Part shown: positions 13,101 to 26,900 of the stretch, piece by piece | Layout of the letters: each line of letters starts with the position of its first letter | Numbering within the stretch: the stretch's first letter is position 1 | Assembly: GCA_003864495.1 (NCBI GenBank) | Contig: ML133421.1 | Span: forward strand, 496,001-560,000 | DNA length: 64,000 nucleotides | Source of the DNA: Nemopilema nomurai | Taxonomy: Eukaryota > Cnidaria > Scyphozoa > Rhizostomeae > Rhizostomatidae | Reading direction: 5' to 3' | Made by a program: the position numbers and the translations under genes | Notes under the pieces: model-generated | Database searches by the model: none | What the model was told of the DNA's origin: nothing | What the model saw: the letters and a program-made list of their open reading frames with translations, nothing else

Positions 13101-14968
13101 GCTACCAAATTAATTTATCCAGTATCTATATTAAATTTTTTTAGCATAAACTGAACTGATAAATTGGTTTGCGTTTGCAAACGTAATAATCGAGTTGAAA
13201 GCAAGGGAAAGCTAAAGGCCTTTTCTAAAACTAAAAAACGAAGCCAAAACTGTGAACTCATGGAATCAATCATGACAACACCCTATAAAGAAATTTTCAT
13301 CGACAAGGCATAAAGCGTTCTCTACCAAAATACTGTAGAAAAATTCATGGACGAATGCTCCGAGGACGGCGACGATGAAGAAGGCGACGTGAGACAGCAA
13401 GACACGATCTCGAATGACCCGTCTCAGCTCCAGGTTCTTGAAGGTCCCTCGGTTGCCAAGATAACTAACGAGGAATATCCAGTTGTTGAAAGCCTGAAAG
13501 ATAAAGATGGACAAAATCTGATGTATAAATTTAAAGGTAAAATCAAGAAAGTATGAGAAAGTTTTGGAGTCCACAAACAGGAAAGTAAGGAGTCTTGGAT
13601 CAATGGCAAATATACTCAAAAGGAAAGGAGAATATATTGATTAGACACAGCATTAACATCGAATAGCAGAGAAAATCAACACACAAAATTCGCAAATTCA
13701 TGGCTTTCAATTTTCAATGTATTTATAGTCTTCAGGGTATGAAGTCTCATGCCAATTGTGTGAAACAAGAGGGTGGAGGCGCACGGAAAAGTAAGAAAGT
13801 AAAGAGGTAAGAAAAAGTTCTAGAAACATAGCACCGTTACATTAGATGTACATCCAAAGGGTATATACTTCAAAAGGGTATATATCTCAAATGGGTAAAG
13901 GGTATATCAAAAAGGGTATATACAAAAGGGCTCAAGGCACATGCGAGACGCTGACCCTTCCACTGCCACACCACTTTAAACTAAATAAACTAATAAAACA
14001 TAGATTCAAAGTCGTCATACCATTGTGCCACCAAGTATCCACAGAGTAGGCTGGATGCCGAAAGAGAATATCATCCTCAGCAGGATGGAAGCCACTAGGG
14101 TCCATATTCCAGACATTCTTGGGAGTGTGCACGTGACGGCCAATGAAACAATCATTGCAACCCATATGAGAACCGACAGTCTGGGGTCGAGTTCTAAAAC
14201 ACAATAAATCATTAGAGACACAAATGCATTGCACATGTAGTCAAAATGAATCTGTTTGACGTCGAGACTATTGTTAATAATTAGCTGAATCATTGCGTCA
14301 GTTAAAAACATGCAAAATATTCAATTTCGTGTCCAAAATGTCATCTCCACATTCTTTACAACGAAAGACAGATGATGTTTAATGTTATGCCTTTTTCCCC
14401 TGTCCTTGTTCCAGAATACTCAAACATACTTTCACCTTTTGGGCCTTCCGCGAATGGATAGAAAAAGGCAACCAGTAGATTGAGAATCAGCGCTTGATGG
14501 ACAGCTATCATCTTCCAAACTTGAATGTTTCTGCTGCACCAGAACAGCGTAGAATGGTCTTCAAACAAAAGGGAATTCATTTCAAAAATAAGTTGTACAA
14601 TTCAAAGTTCAAAATGAAGTCTCTTAGATTTCTCTTATAGTTTCAAACAAATCTCTTATGCTCTAATGCAACAGAAGCCGTTGGGTAAGAAAGACGCTAA
14701 AAGAGTGTTTGAATTAAATAAACGATTTTGGAGGAAATCCTTGAAGATTATAAAGGAGAACCTAATCACTCTGCTTGAATTCAAAATATCTTTACACAGT
14801 GACGTCTTAAAGCACAGTTTATAGCGTTAGCACGAGAGGTCCGGGCAAAGTGACATTGGGTACCGGTGAAGCCGATGAGTAATGACGAAGACATAAAATA
14901 CCTCGCAATTGCTTTTGCCATTGCATTTCTCTGTAAAGTTCATCAGAACGTTCGAAAAAGTCAGTTAC
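10159..14968 (-). CDS. itpr: itpr exons 48-57: six-helix channel, pore and C-terminal tail
   Basis: Exons in order: 14968-14902, 14558-14436, 14193-14021, 13493-13326, 12893-12707, 12391-12189, 11712-11547, 11139-10979, 10781-10620, 10260-10159; residues 2201-2703. Hydrophobic helices lie in exons 49-52. Exon 53 carries the luminal loop with an NQT glycosylation site (N2444) and the selectivity filter GGGIGD (2494-2499). Exon 54 is S6 ([24 protein letters not shown]). C2559, C2562, H2579 and H2584 form the family's C2H2 zinc finger (CFIC...H...H). The tail [15 protein letters not shown] plus a heptad-like helix ([19 protein letters not shown]) is the tetramer coiled coil. The protein ends HHPRESSY at TAA 10159-10161. 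Confidence 0.97.
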
Positions 14969-17900
14969 CTGAAAAATATATGTACATTGGCAAGGTAAAA
15001 GGGCAATGACAAAGGAGAAGGTGAAAGGGCAAGGTGAAAGGGCAAAGGCAAAGTACAGATGAAAGGGCAAGGTGAAAGGGCAAAGACAAAGGACAAGGTG
15101 AAAGGGCAAGGACAAAAGCTGTGATAGTAAATTGTGACTTGGTATAGTGACCCTGTGTTATGATGGTGGAAACCCGGTGGGATAAGGCCTTCGGTACAAT
15201 TGTTAATGGAACTCAAAGGTTGGGCATCGAACTTTAATTCTCCTGATGAACCACCAAAAGGGAGATGCAAAATGAGTTCATATCACATGATTCTATGTAA
15301 ATCTAGTCTAGAATTCTTTCAAAACACCTAACTAGGACAATGCTATTGTGAATGCTTTTGAGCTCTCTGAGCAGATATTATTCACGCGTACTTTAGAGAT
15401 AAAATTGATTAAAAAATACCTTGCTGTTTTTCTCGTCTCTTTCTGCGTTACAGTAAACATTCCATTTGCTAGATTCTGTAAGGTATTCGCAAATGGGCGG
15501 GACTGGGAAAACGATTTGCTCCAAAGATCGGTCTTGTCGGACAATCTAGAATCATTAATGTTAGGTAAGCTCTGAAAAAGTCACAATGTCAAAGCGCTTC
15601 AAGGCCTAAAGGTGAGGTCCAAATCGTCCCTATAAGGTCATCACGCGAAAAGGGAAAAGCTTCCACATTGCAAAATTGCAATGATTATCAACATATACCA
15701 ACGAAAGGTAGTTATTGGTAGAAATATGTTTCTATTCTTAGAAATAATTGCATCATTAGATACTCGTTTGAGAGACTGAATGGCTGCACTTACACTGAAG
15801 ACATCTTAAAGTTTTCTTGGTGATACTATGGCAATGACGTGAAGCGAGGAAAGAATTCAACTGTAAGATGTTAAATCATAGGCTACCATCCACATGTCAA
15901 AAGTTGGGTGATCAGAAAAATTAGCTCTTTAGGGGTGTACACTTTCAAAGGAAAAAATATAAATAACAAAGGATAGAGGCATCAGCAAGAGCACCAAAAA
16001 GTGTTATCCAAATATGTTGAAAGAACATGCACTTAAAAGCATCTATGAGGCAACTTCGAAGAGAGGAGCCTTGCATACCTCGATCTGGGCTGTTCGCCTT
16101 GCGTAATACTCCAATGCACCATCAACTTGAGCATCGTCACTTGCCTCTGGGCCTCGCTCAATTTTCAGCAAAGATGCAAGTTCTTTGTTGTGCTTTGACA
16201 GCTGATATTAACAATCAAACCGATTGAAACAAAGTAATTGAAAACAGGGCCACGAAAGACAACCAATATAGTCAAATGCCACTCTAGCCACGGAAAAGTA
16301 TTTAAAGCATAATGCAGGATTTACTTCTAATCTCTATTTTATTTCAGCCATTTATCATTTCCATCACTAAACATTAAGGAGGGCGGCCATTAAGCAAACG
16401 CGGGTTAACGCGGGCTCTCTATAATCCTTTTGTAAGAAATCCTGTTGCCTTCACCTTTTATAATCATTTAAATAATGTAGCTAAAAATGTTAGACACAAA
16501 GTAAAACCTATTTGGGTAAAAACACTTTCACATCTACAGGAAAAGCAGTTTCGACCTTCTTGTCATGCCAAAATCGATGAATCGCCACATATCTCCTTAT
16601 GAAATATTAAAAATAGATGCTGGAAATAACATTTCAATACAGAAACTTCTTCGACCACGCTAATTAAACCTGCAAAATGGCATACCTGGTATGCGAGGAT
16701 GTAGATGTTATGGCCGACGTCTCTTGGGGATACGTCATTGTCAGCAACCGAATCAAGATCTTCTTGCCTGAAAGCTTCCTTGCAAACGTCGACCTGCAAA
16801 ACAAAATGCTTTTTAGTCATTTTTCAAAAACATAAGAATTGTTCTAGGACCTTTTGCGTTAAAAGGAAACTTTTAAGTGAGCATCCAAATGTCCCAAGTA
16901 TCATTCTATACTGGATTTCAGGCTAGAATAGAAAACAAAAGCTAACGGAAACACATTCCGATTTGTCGTTCGTGGACGTAATCAGCTTCTGCAATCGAAT
17001 AATTCTTAACTGCTTTTCATTTATACTCAGGCATCTCTTCGCAGCTTAATTCTCATAAACTTGTTAGCAATTGAGAACCTTCAAGTGGTATACTTAGTGT
17101 ATTGGAAGTAATGGCGTCTAATTGCGGTATGGGAAGCTTAATAAAAACTCACCAGCGACGAGCAACTCATATTGTACAAGATCTTCTCGGCATTCTCACT
17201 ATCATGACGACTTTCCATTATTGCCAGGAGCAGCTTAGATGCATTGTTCTTGAAGAAATGTCGTAAGAAAATGTAGAACAAGAACTCAGATGTGAAAATA
17301 TCTACATGCAAAGCAGGACAAAAGACTTGATTGGCGAAAATGGGGAAAATCATTTTAGCAGTTAATGAAACAATCAATGAAAAGATACATGATACTCAAA
17401 TAATTCATTTGCAATAGACGAGTTAGGTTTATTCAATCATCTACATATTTATCTTGGCTTACATAGCAAGGAAGAAAATTTTTAAGCCAATCATTGGATT
17501 TGTTTACAATTTTTCCATCAGCCAATCAAAGTACTCAAAATACAATAGAATTCTGCAGCCAAGCTATTTGCTGGCTCCAATATTAACATCACCGAGTTAA
17601 AAATAAAAATGCCTGCATGATGATGCCTAGCACGGCCACTATCTGCTAAAAGATAAATGATTGTTGCTGCCGAATTGCCGATCTGAAAAACATAAATTTC
17701 TATTACACAAAGCGAGATGAAAATGAATGAACTGAAGTACCTTGAGCTCCATGACAAGATCCATTCTGTGTTTACTCAAAGGGCTTATATCATTGAGAAC
17801 AAGGGCAATGACGATGTCAAGTCCATTCGACTCATGGCTCACGATCGCATTCTAAAAAACAAAATCCACAAAAACCAGTCAACTTAACATTGAAGTATTT

Positions 17901-20900
17901 ACCACTTGAAGCAATCATTATTAAACTAAAACTAGATATAATACACCCTTCCAATGCTGGTAAAATTGCAACGTTACAGTTTTTTGCTTGTCAATCATAT
18001 GCACTATATTTCACTTTAAAGTTACAACTACATACCCTTTGAACATTAATACTATGTTCGCCATCAGGTTCAACTTCAGACATTACTATAAGTATGAGAA
18101 CAACAGGAAAAGGTTTCTATGCGGAGGGCCTACTTGCTCTTCTTATGTATTTATTCATAAATATTAAAAAAAGTCCAGAAAAACAAGATTCTTAACTAAA
18201 ATAGAACACGTATTTACTTAGCGATTTACTGACGATGACAGTGCGAATTTGGTACATTTTATGACTTAAGATGGGTGGCACAGATAGGAATGTTCCCTAC
18301 CTGGTTTTCATGGCACGGCCCTTGGCAATATTCAGTGAGCGAGCAGAGGCACTGGTTGATTAGAGACACATTGTGCTCATTGATGTAGAGACCCAGGAGC
18401 CCTAAGCCGCCAGTAGTGCTGCCGCAAATGCAGTCCAAGAACGACAACGTCTCAGACACGAGGTTGTAATTGGTCTTGTTATCTTGCTTGCGAAGAATGG
18501 TCTGAAGGGTGAAAGATTGTGTTGTGATTTATGTAAAACGTGAATAAAAAAGCATCAAATATGTGCAAAGTGCAGTAGTGCGCAATCTTCTGAAAAGAAG
18601 TATTTCTCAGCACGAAACTCATGTTAGCAAAAATTTTTCACAAATAAGAAATCTGTATCATTATTAGGTGCAAAAGACTACTGCAAACCAGGTTGCATAT
18701 AACATCGAAAACAACAAGGATCAATATTTGTTTTTTTATTGACGTGGCTGCAACAGTGCAAAAACTCAGGCACACAAACCTGCAAATTCGTGTTGTGATT
18801 TTCACAAAGAAGCTGCAGAAATCTCAGGATGGGCTGCATGCAAGCGATCTCTTGGCTCATCAGACGCCCTGCAGGGCCGCCCTTCATGCTGGCCTCTCCG
18901 AAGGCGCTGTGCCGTTCCGAATTTTCCATTTCCCTGCCTCGTCTCACGGCTTGGTAGGCCTTGTTGGTCTGGGATGCTGCTTCGCTTAATTGTTCGCGCA
19001 TTTCGTCGGTTAGGGAAAGAACAATGCCTGCGGGTTGGTGAAATACAGGGGTCACAAAAAGAGTTTGGAAATGCAAATAAGCAATTATGATAGAATTGCA
19101 GATCACTAGAAGTTTATTTTGACTATCAACCAAAGTTTAATTCTCGCTCTCTAACGCAGAAGTGACTGGTTTCATAAAACCAGCGTCACCATCGATTAAG
19201 TGTTTGACGGACTAAGAATTGTTACGATACGGAGGGAAAAACAATGCCAAATGCGGGAAATACTATAGTGGTCGGCCTGGCTAAAAATTGGTCAGAGGTA
19301 AATGAGGCAGAAATTTTGCTTCGTCCTAATATCCAATTTCATGATATTATCTATTAGAATTTAGCAGTATAATATAATCATTATATCATTAAAATGCACT
19401 AATAAAAAGCATGAGCCATCATTTACAAGTCAGACAAATGCGGTTCATCTACCATTGAGTGCAATAGGTCAAAGTACACAGGTCAAGAATGGTGAGCAGA
19501 TATGGTTAAAGGCGTCAGAAACATCCAGAACGAAACTTACCGGGCATTTGGAGCAACTCGCGGTCATCCTTTCTATGAGGTGCCGGTTGGTCCTTTCGAT
19601 TGACTTGAACTGGGGCCTCTTCATCGCGTTTCCTGCTTTGGATTTCCGGCGTAATCACAGTCAGCTTGCTCTTAATATCTTCTTGCGCATCAGATATTTG
19701 GTCGTAAATACAACGAAAGAACGTCTCCGTTTTGGATAACAAAAACCGTCTGTGGAACGATTTCTGAAACAAGGGTTGCAGTCGCTAATAACACGCACGT
19801 ATATAATTATAACGCTGTCAGAAAGGTTTACTTTCTGCCCGTGTAAATGCATACCCTTCAAACGGCAATAACAGGTATCATGTAATGAAATACGAGCGAC
19901 GTAGTCCACCTTACCTGAACAGCATCATTGCCATCCTCCAACAGTGCAATGGCCAAGTGGAGACACTCTAGAAAGACGGCGTGACTATGGTATCCGATTA
20001 TCAGGTCAATCACAAGGTCCGTTGCTCCGTTCTCGTCTAACATGGACTGGAGTTCAGGCAAGGTCAGCCCCGATCTGAGACGTCCACACGAGGCTACTTG
20101 GTTGGCTGTAGAAACCAGTTTGGGAGCTGTGCTCGACTTCGTCAAAACAGCATCCATCTTGTCGATTATATTAAAATCGTAGTGGCCGAAATACCGCGTC
20201 AAAAGAATGATCCGTAACTTGTTACCCTGTGGAAAATGAGAAGAAGATTTCAATGGAATTTATTCATTAATAACATTATTACAAGTAAGGATTAAAAATC
20301 AGTTAGAAAAGATATGCTTACACAGGATTGACTCAAGATACGATAGAAGGCTTGCATCATCAATTAGAACTTATCTGTAGACATGCATAAAATTGGAACT
20401 TAAGATATTTAGACCTACAAACATTGACAGCTCTTAATAACAACAACAATTATAATAGCGCGATACATTTTCAAAAGTAGGCAAATTAAGAGTCGTACGT
20501 ACCTTCTCTTCGTAGTTTATATCAAATTCTAGAGTCTGTTGCAACACTCGAAGGATCCTCAAACACAAAACCTCGTTTTCCTTCCTTAATGCTTTTGCAT
20601 GTTGAATCATCCTACAAAGTCCATGAAAAATGAAGGACCAAGATTGCTGCTATCATAAACTAATCATTGACCCGACATAACTGTTTTCTTTAGAGAGCAT
20701 AACAGAACAATGAAAGTTCTTCAATCAAATGTAAAATCATATAGAATCATAGAGTTGAAAATTAAAGAATCTTCATAAATTGTCCATATTCTACACAAGT
20801 CTGTAGCATTATGTAATTAGATCAACTCAAATAACAAAAATCTGATAAAAGCTAACAAAATATGAACACGCATACTTTGATATAAAGCCACCGTCAATAG

Positions 20901-23900
20901 CTTTCTTTCTGTTGTCAGAAGAGTGTGGGAAGAGCATGTGGGCTCTGTAGATGACGTCAACCAGCACCGAAGACTCGGCTTCAACAAGAGGCCGCAGCTG
21001 ATCCTCCAGCAAAGCAACAATGTCCTAAGAAGACACTGAAGATTTCACTACGCACGGTTAGAGTATCCAATGACAGTTCATTATCTAAACAGTTTGTTAT
21101 CTCTAATTATATCAAAGATCTTCACAAAGAAGGTACCATTACCTGTAGTCCCTCGATGATATTTCTGTAATCCTTGGAGACGGTAATGATAATGGAATCT
21201 CTTCTCTGTCGGTGACTCATCCAGTGCCTTGTGTGCTTCAACACGAGTTTCGATCGATTGATAATTGCAAGAATTTCTGTTTCCAAATCATTTGGGATGC
21301 CAATGCCTCGAGTCTTTGCTATTGAGAGTAAAAAGTAGACAGGGTTCATTGAGCATTTTGAAGCGGATTGACATGCATGTGAACCAGAGTTAATAGAAAT
21401 AAATAAGGTATATGTATAGTAAAAAAAAGTAAACATATATCGTAGGATTGCTTCAAATCTCGAAAAGATGCCCTCGTTTGATTAACTCTTTCTGGAAACT
21501 CAGCTTTAATCCTATCCGAAATATTTTTTTGAAAAAAAAGACTCTGGTAAGGAATCAATGTCTGATACTGCAATCGTTTATTTATCTGTCCATAAAGACT
21601 CATGTACTGCATTCTCTTGGTTCACATTAACTTGCGTCAATAAACTGGAGCCTTTACAGCACACCACCTTTTTCTTTTGAATTGCCACAGACGATATGGT
21701 AAGCGACCAAATGAAAGATTTCCAAAAACCAATGCCTACCTATTCCTGCGAGATTTTTGATGCAGCTTTCAACGTGAAATTTCTGCTGGCCTGAAATCCA
21801 CTTGCACTGTGACAGCCGATAAAGACTGGACAGCAACCGGACGAAAATAGGCTGACGTGCCTGCGTTTAAAAGAAAATGAGATGTGCAGTTGAAATGTGG
21901 GAAAATTAAGGGCAGCAGTGGTCGAGAAAGAAAATTTAATGGACGAAAATAAAGCTTACATTAGAATTAATATGAGATACCAAGATGATTCTCGAAATAA
22001 GCATAAAATTCAAGAGCCCGTAAACAAACCTTTATCGTCGTGCTTGTTTCTGAGAACGGGGAATTGAAGAAGTTAGTCAATATGCTTGGAACAGCTTCGG
22101 TGACAAAGTTTTCCAAAAGGATGTCGGCGTGTTGTCTGTTGTGCGTTGTGTTGACAACCTAAAAAACAGTTACTTCAGCTATAGGTTTCACTTTTAGGTA
22201 ATCTGACGAAACCTCTAATACAATTATGCCTATCGTTAGTTAAATAACCTTGGTTAATTATGTACTCGCAAAAACCAGGTAGCTACTTTTCTATGCAATA
22301 ATAGAGTCGGGTTCCATAGACCAAAGGCCAAAGTCAGGCACAGCCCACTTAAAACATTGAAAAATAATATTTCCGAATAATAGTGACTTTAAAATGATTC
22401 AATACTTTCTTTATAGTTTATTCCTAGTAGCATTATAATTCGAGTATCTTAAAAAGTGTTTATATCTTACGCCTGTTATGTTGAAATCATTTCATGAAAT
22501 TTCAAAAGAAATATTTCAGGCACAATTACTTTTCAAAATCATTGCAAAATGTCAGAAAGACAGTCATTAAAAAATAAATAAACATGGCACAGTAGCAGAG
22601 GATTGTATCAAGATTGACAGTTTAAATAGCAGTTTAAATACGTCATGTTCTAAACTGTTATGTCCGTTATGTACCCAATCTTTCCCAATGGTAGGACGTT
22701 CTGCAAATTATTTGAATTAAGGCTGTGCTTTCTCTAAACCAAAACGACCAGATAGCACAATACCTTTGCCATATCGACCATGAATTCTTCAAACAATGTC
22801 CAGATGTGTGTACTGTTATAGATCTCCTTCATTTCGACTTCAGTGTCGACGTAGCAATGATTCAAGAAGTTGATGTATGCCGTTTTTACCTAAAAAGCCA
22901 ACATGCTAAATAAGTTTCAAAAAGATCTTTGGCAAACACTTGATTACACATTTTAGTATTCCACTATTCATACATAAGCTACCACCGCATGGAAGTTTTA
23001 AAACTAATGTTTAGTACTCAGAAAAAACTTTAATTAGACGCTTCAAAAAAACTGTTGTCTTCATTAGAAGTCAATAACTCTACTAACATTATAGAAAACA
23101 ATACTAACATTATAAATATCAATTTTTATAAACTATGTAAAAATTAACATAAAGTACATTAAAAGAAGAACCGGGTAAAAGATTTCTTAAAGTAACTACT
23201 AGATTTATGCAAATTTCTCGATTCTTATAGAAAAAGGCTAAAATGCCATTTATATGAAACTGATCATTCGCAATTGCTCGTTATTAGTAATTTCAATAGT
23301 TGCACCATCTTGGGCAGAGACTCGCTCCCTATTTTAAGTGAATCGACTCTCGAGATCTCCGTCACTTCAGTGAAACCCTCTTGTCATATCCTATTATTCT
23401 AAGTATCATAATTTACTAGAACCAGTTCCCCACATACGGGACTCTTATGGTTTTGTGAGTGATTAAAAGATGGCCTACATACAGGTGAATCACTAGTCGT
23501 AACTACAGGTCACAACACCTACCTCTGGAATGCAGTCCGGGTGCGTCACTATTCGAACGATGTCGTCCAATGGCAGCAGGCTGTGGCATTTGATCTCCGT
23601 GTAGACGTTTTTGCCCTCCGTACAACAGGCAAGAAGAGTGACCAGGTTTATGTGGTAATTCAACGGGCCGTCATGCTCCATTCGTTCCCTCTCCGACTGC
23701 ATCATGTCCAGCAGATTGGAGAACGAAGAGTGGTCGTTGTAGAAGACAAGCACATCATCGCCCACGCTTGCAAGCTAACAGACATGGAAAATTTCAATAA
23801 TGTTTCAAAATCAAACAAAAATCTTTAACTGGCTCAAGTTAAAATAAATACAGAGCTCTCTACTGGCATATTTACCACGGTAGTACATGCTAAGAGGTAA

Positions 23901-26900
23901 CGTGCCGACCTATCAGGGACAACAATGAGTGTTCCAAAAAAATCTAGGCCAATAGCCTTAACGTTTACTAGGCCTATGTAAATCCACCACTAAGTGTCTT
24001 TAAGTGCCATTGTAGAAAAATGAATAGAATTTACTTTTTTTTGAAATCGTTTTTTTTCAACGTATCCAGGTATATCTAATCGATTGGAATAACGAAAACT
24101 TCGACAATTATTTATTCTGTGTTTATGAAGCATCAAAATGGCCTAACTTCAGCACTTCAATATCACCACGACAGACACTTGCAAAGAGAACAATGCTAGC
24201 AGAAATGGAAAAGCACCTCAGCCATGATCGTGTCTTGTGTCTTGCGTATGAGTTGGTTTTCGGCTTTGAGCAGCGTCTGAAGTAGCTGTAGATACCTCAC
24301 GTGTTTGCCTCCAGATTCAATCGCATGCACTATTTGCTGAACAAGGGACTCAGACACTTCGTTGCACAAAGCGATGTTTTCCATATAGATGTAACGAATT
24401 GTTTCTGCTTCTAGAAGCTGCCAAGAAACCGTAGAAGACGCAATGATGCAATTGTTGACATGTATAAGACTTGATAAAAACAGACATTCATTCTTGCTTC
24501 TAACAAAATAACGAAATGTGGAGAATTAAGCTTCCAAAAGAGCTGGATGTATGGATCTAGGAAGAAGCCAAAAATCAAATAAACCGTGATTTTTTAAAAA
24601 AATTGCGTATTACACTGAAAGCTTTCCATAAAAAACTGCATTTGGAGGTTTGAATATTCCAGTTAAAATCGCAACAAGCGTATGATCAACTCTTTCTGTA
24701 GACTTTCAAAAAATATCCAAAGTAACTGTAGACTGTGATAAACTTTTTATTTGTTTTGCTAATGAACTAGGAAACAGAGGGAAAACAGACGAAACAAACG
24801 ACGGAAAAACAGAGAACAACATTAATGACTCACCCCCAGGCCCGAGGAAAGGAATCTGTCAACGTACTTCTGCATAAGAGATTGGTTTTGCGGATTGCAG
24901 AAACAAAAATTCTGCAGGAATTTGTGCGCTAATTCCATGATTTCTCGCATCCGCATGTCAGACTAAAAAGAGGTCAGATATCAGAAATTGTAAAGATTTA
25001 GACATTAAAAACTTTCAGATTAAATGAAGTGATCGCTGCTAAAGAGAAGTGTTTGTCTCTTCGTGTCCCACTTACAACGTGATACGAGCTTTGGTTGCGT
25101 GGAATTTTGGTTTGACCAAGGTGAAGTGCTTCTATTGCTTAAATTGCTAGAGGTATAACACCTAAACGAATTCCTTACAACGTTGGGAAGCAGCCACTTT
25201 TATCATAATACAGAAGAACGTTAACACAAAAAGGTGGGCTAAATCAAACGTCTTGAGCTACAATGCCAGCCAAAAGTGTTGGAACAGTCCAATCATCTTT
25301 CCTACTAAACGTCTCCTCTCCCCCATATACAATGTTGGTTTCCGACTGGAAAATGACAACAAATGTATGTTGGAGCGCAGATTGTGTAACCCATGTTTAG
25401 CGACATGTTCACCTACCTTCACAACATTGTTTAAGGGGGGAGGGGGTTCTGTCTGCTTGAAATAGGGAATTGAAGTGAAAATATGCATTTATTACGAGTA
25501 GAATCTCGGTGTTCCAACTACTTTTGGCGGGCATTGTAGCTTGACACGAAAAAGCTGGAAATTTTTTTTAATTTGCCTTTCTTGTTAGAATAGGTCATCT
25601 AGCTTAGTAAAATACTGCTTTTAAACATCGATGGAAAGTCAAACTTTCAAAGCAGCTGCTTCATTTCATCTAAATTCTCTTGATGTCAATAACAGGGGAT
25701 ATGGCTTGAAATAGACGACCGTGCACGAATTCGATTGACAGATGCATCTATACCTTTTCAAACGGAATCTGAAGCAGATCCAATACAACTGTGTAAGCCC
25801 CCATATTTTTGAGCAGTCGCTGTTCATGCTTTCTACTTTGCTTTTGGTCTTTTGTGAGACAAAGATCGCAAAACCTTTGGATAATCTGCAAGAACACGTG
25901 ACAAAACTTTATAAGTAGCCAATACAATTAAATTCATGAAAATCGCACCTCATAGAGAGCAACATCGAGATGAATTTCGCTTGAGAACACGTCAAACTGA
26001 AGTTTCTAGATGAACAGTAAAGGCCGGATAACTAACCTCAGATACGGCGGCATAATTTTTGCTGGAAACTGCTTCCAGTATAGTCGGGTCAGTTTCACCA
26101 TCCAAAGATTCACTAAAATTGCGAGGCCTAAACTGCAAGAGTAACAGTAACTTTAATTACTCTAGCAATCCATTTCAAACAACAACTCGAAAAACATTTA
26201 CTCACATTCAGACTATTCAAGGGAATATTTGATAAAATCACATACAATGTCAAAGATTCCATTTCGTAGCGTCAAAAAGCGGTTCATTGAAAATTTCACG
26301 ATGCACTTGGAAGTGAGTTATCATGATGCAACAACCATCGAGTTCTAATTCATCTTTAATACTCACCAAAACAGAATCCATGCTTTCCGCAACACTTCCT
26401 TCCTCCTTTATTATAAAAACAATACTCATAAACAAAATAATCTACACAAATATAAAAGGAAAGTATTAACAAACGTGCTTCCGTGAACTGAAGCAGATAT
26501 TTCAGTAAATAATTCACAAGTACTGACACAACTTCAAGGATAAAAAGTCTAGCTAATGAGCATACGAGGTATCTAAAGGAACAAAAATAAAATCAGTTCA
26601 GAGGAAGAACGAAAAAGTGTAGCCAAAAACAATTATTTGCTTTTCAGGCTTAGCCAGTCGCATGATTATGTTAGATTTTGCCTTCCACAATCTCATAGAC
26701 ATAATATGAATGGTCTTTTGATCTCTGGAGGCAAGGAAAATCTGATGATTCGCCGTCAGTGCATGACCTTGATTTCGTGACATTTGTCAAGTTGGGGCTC
26801 AAAAATGAGCACTTGAATAGATGCCAACATTAAGATCGAGGTATGCACCAGTTCAACAATGAAATCAACTAATCATTGAATCATGATTTGAGCAATGGAT

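Noticed and set aside
14990..15118. CRISPR-like array
   Set aside because: Units are about 13 bp, head-to-tail and degenerate, with no spacers, in an animal genome.
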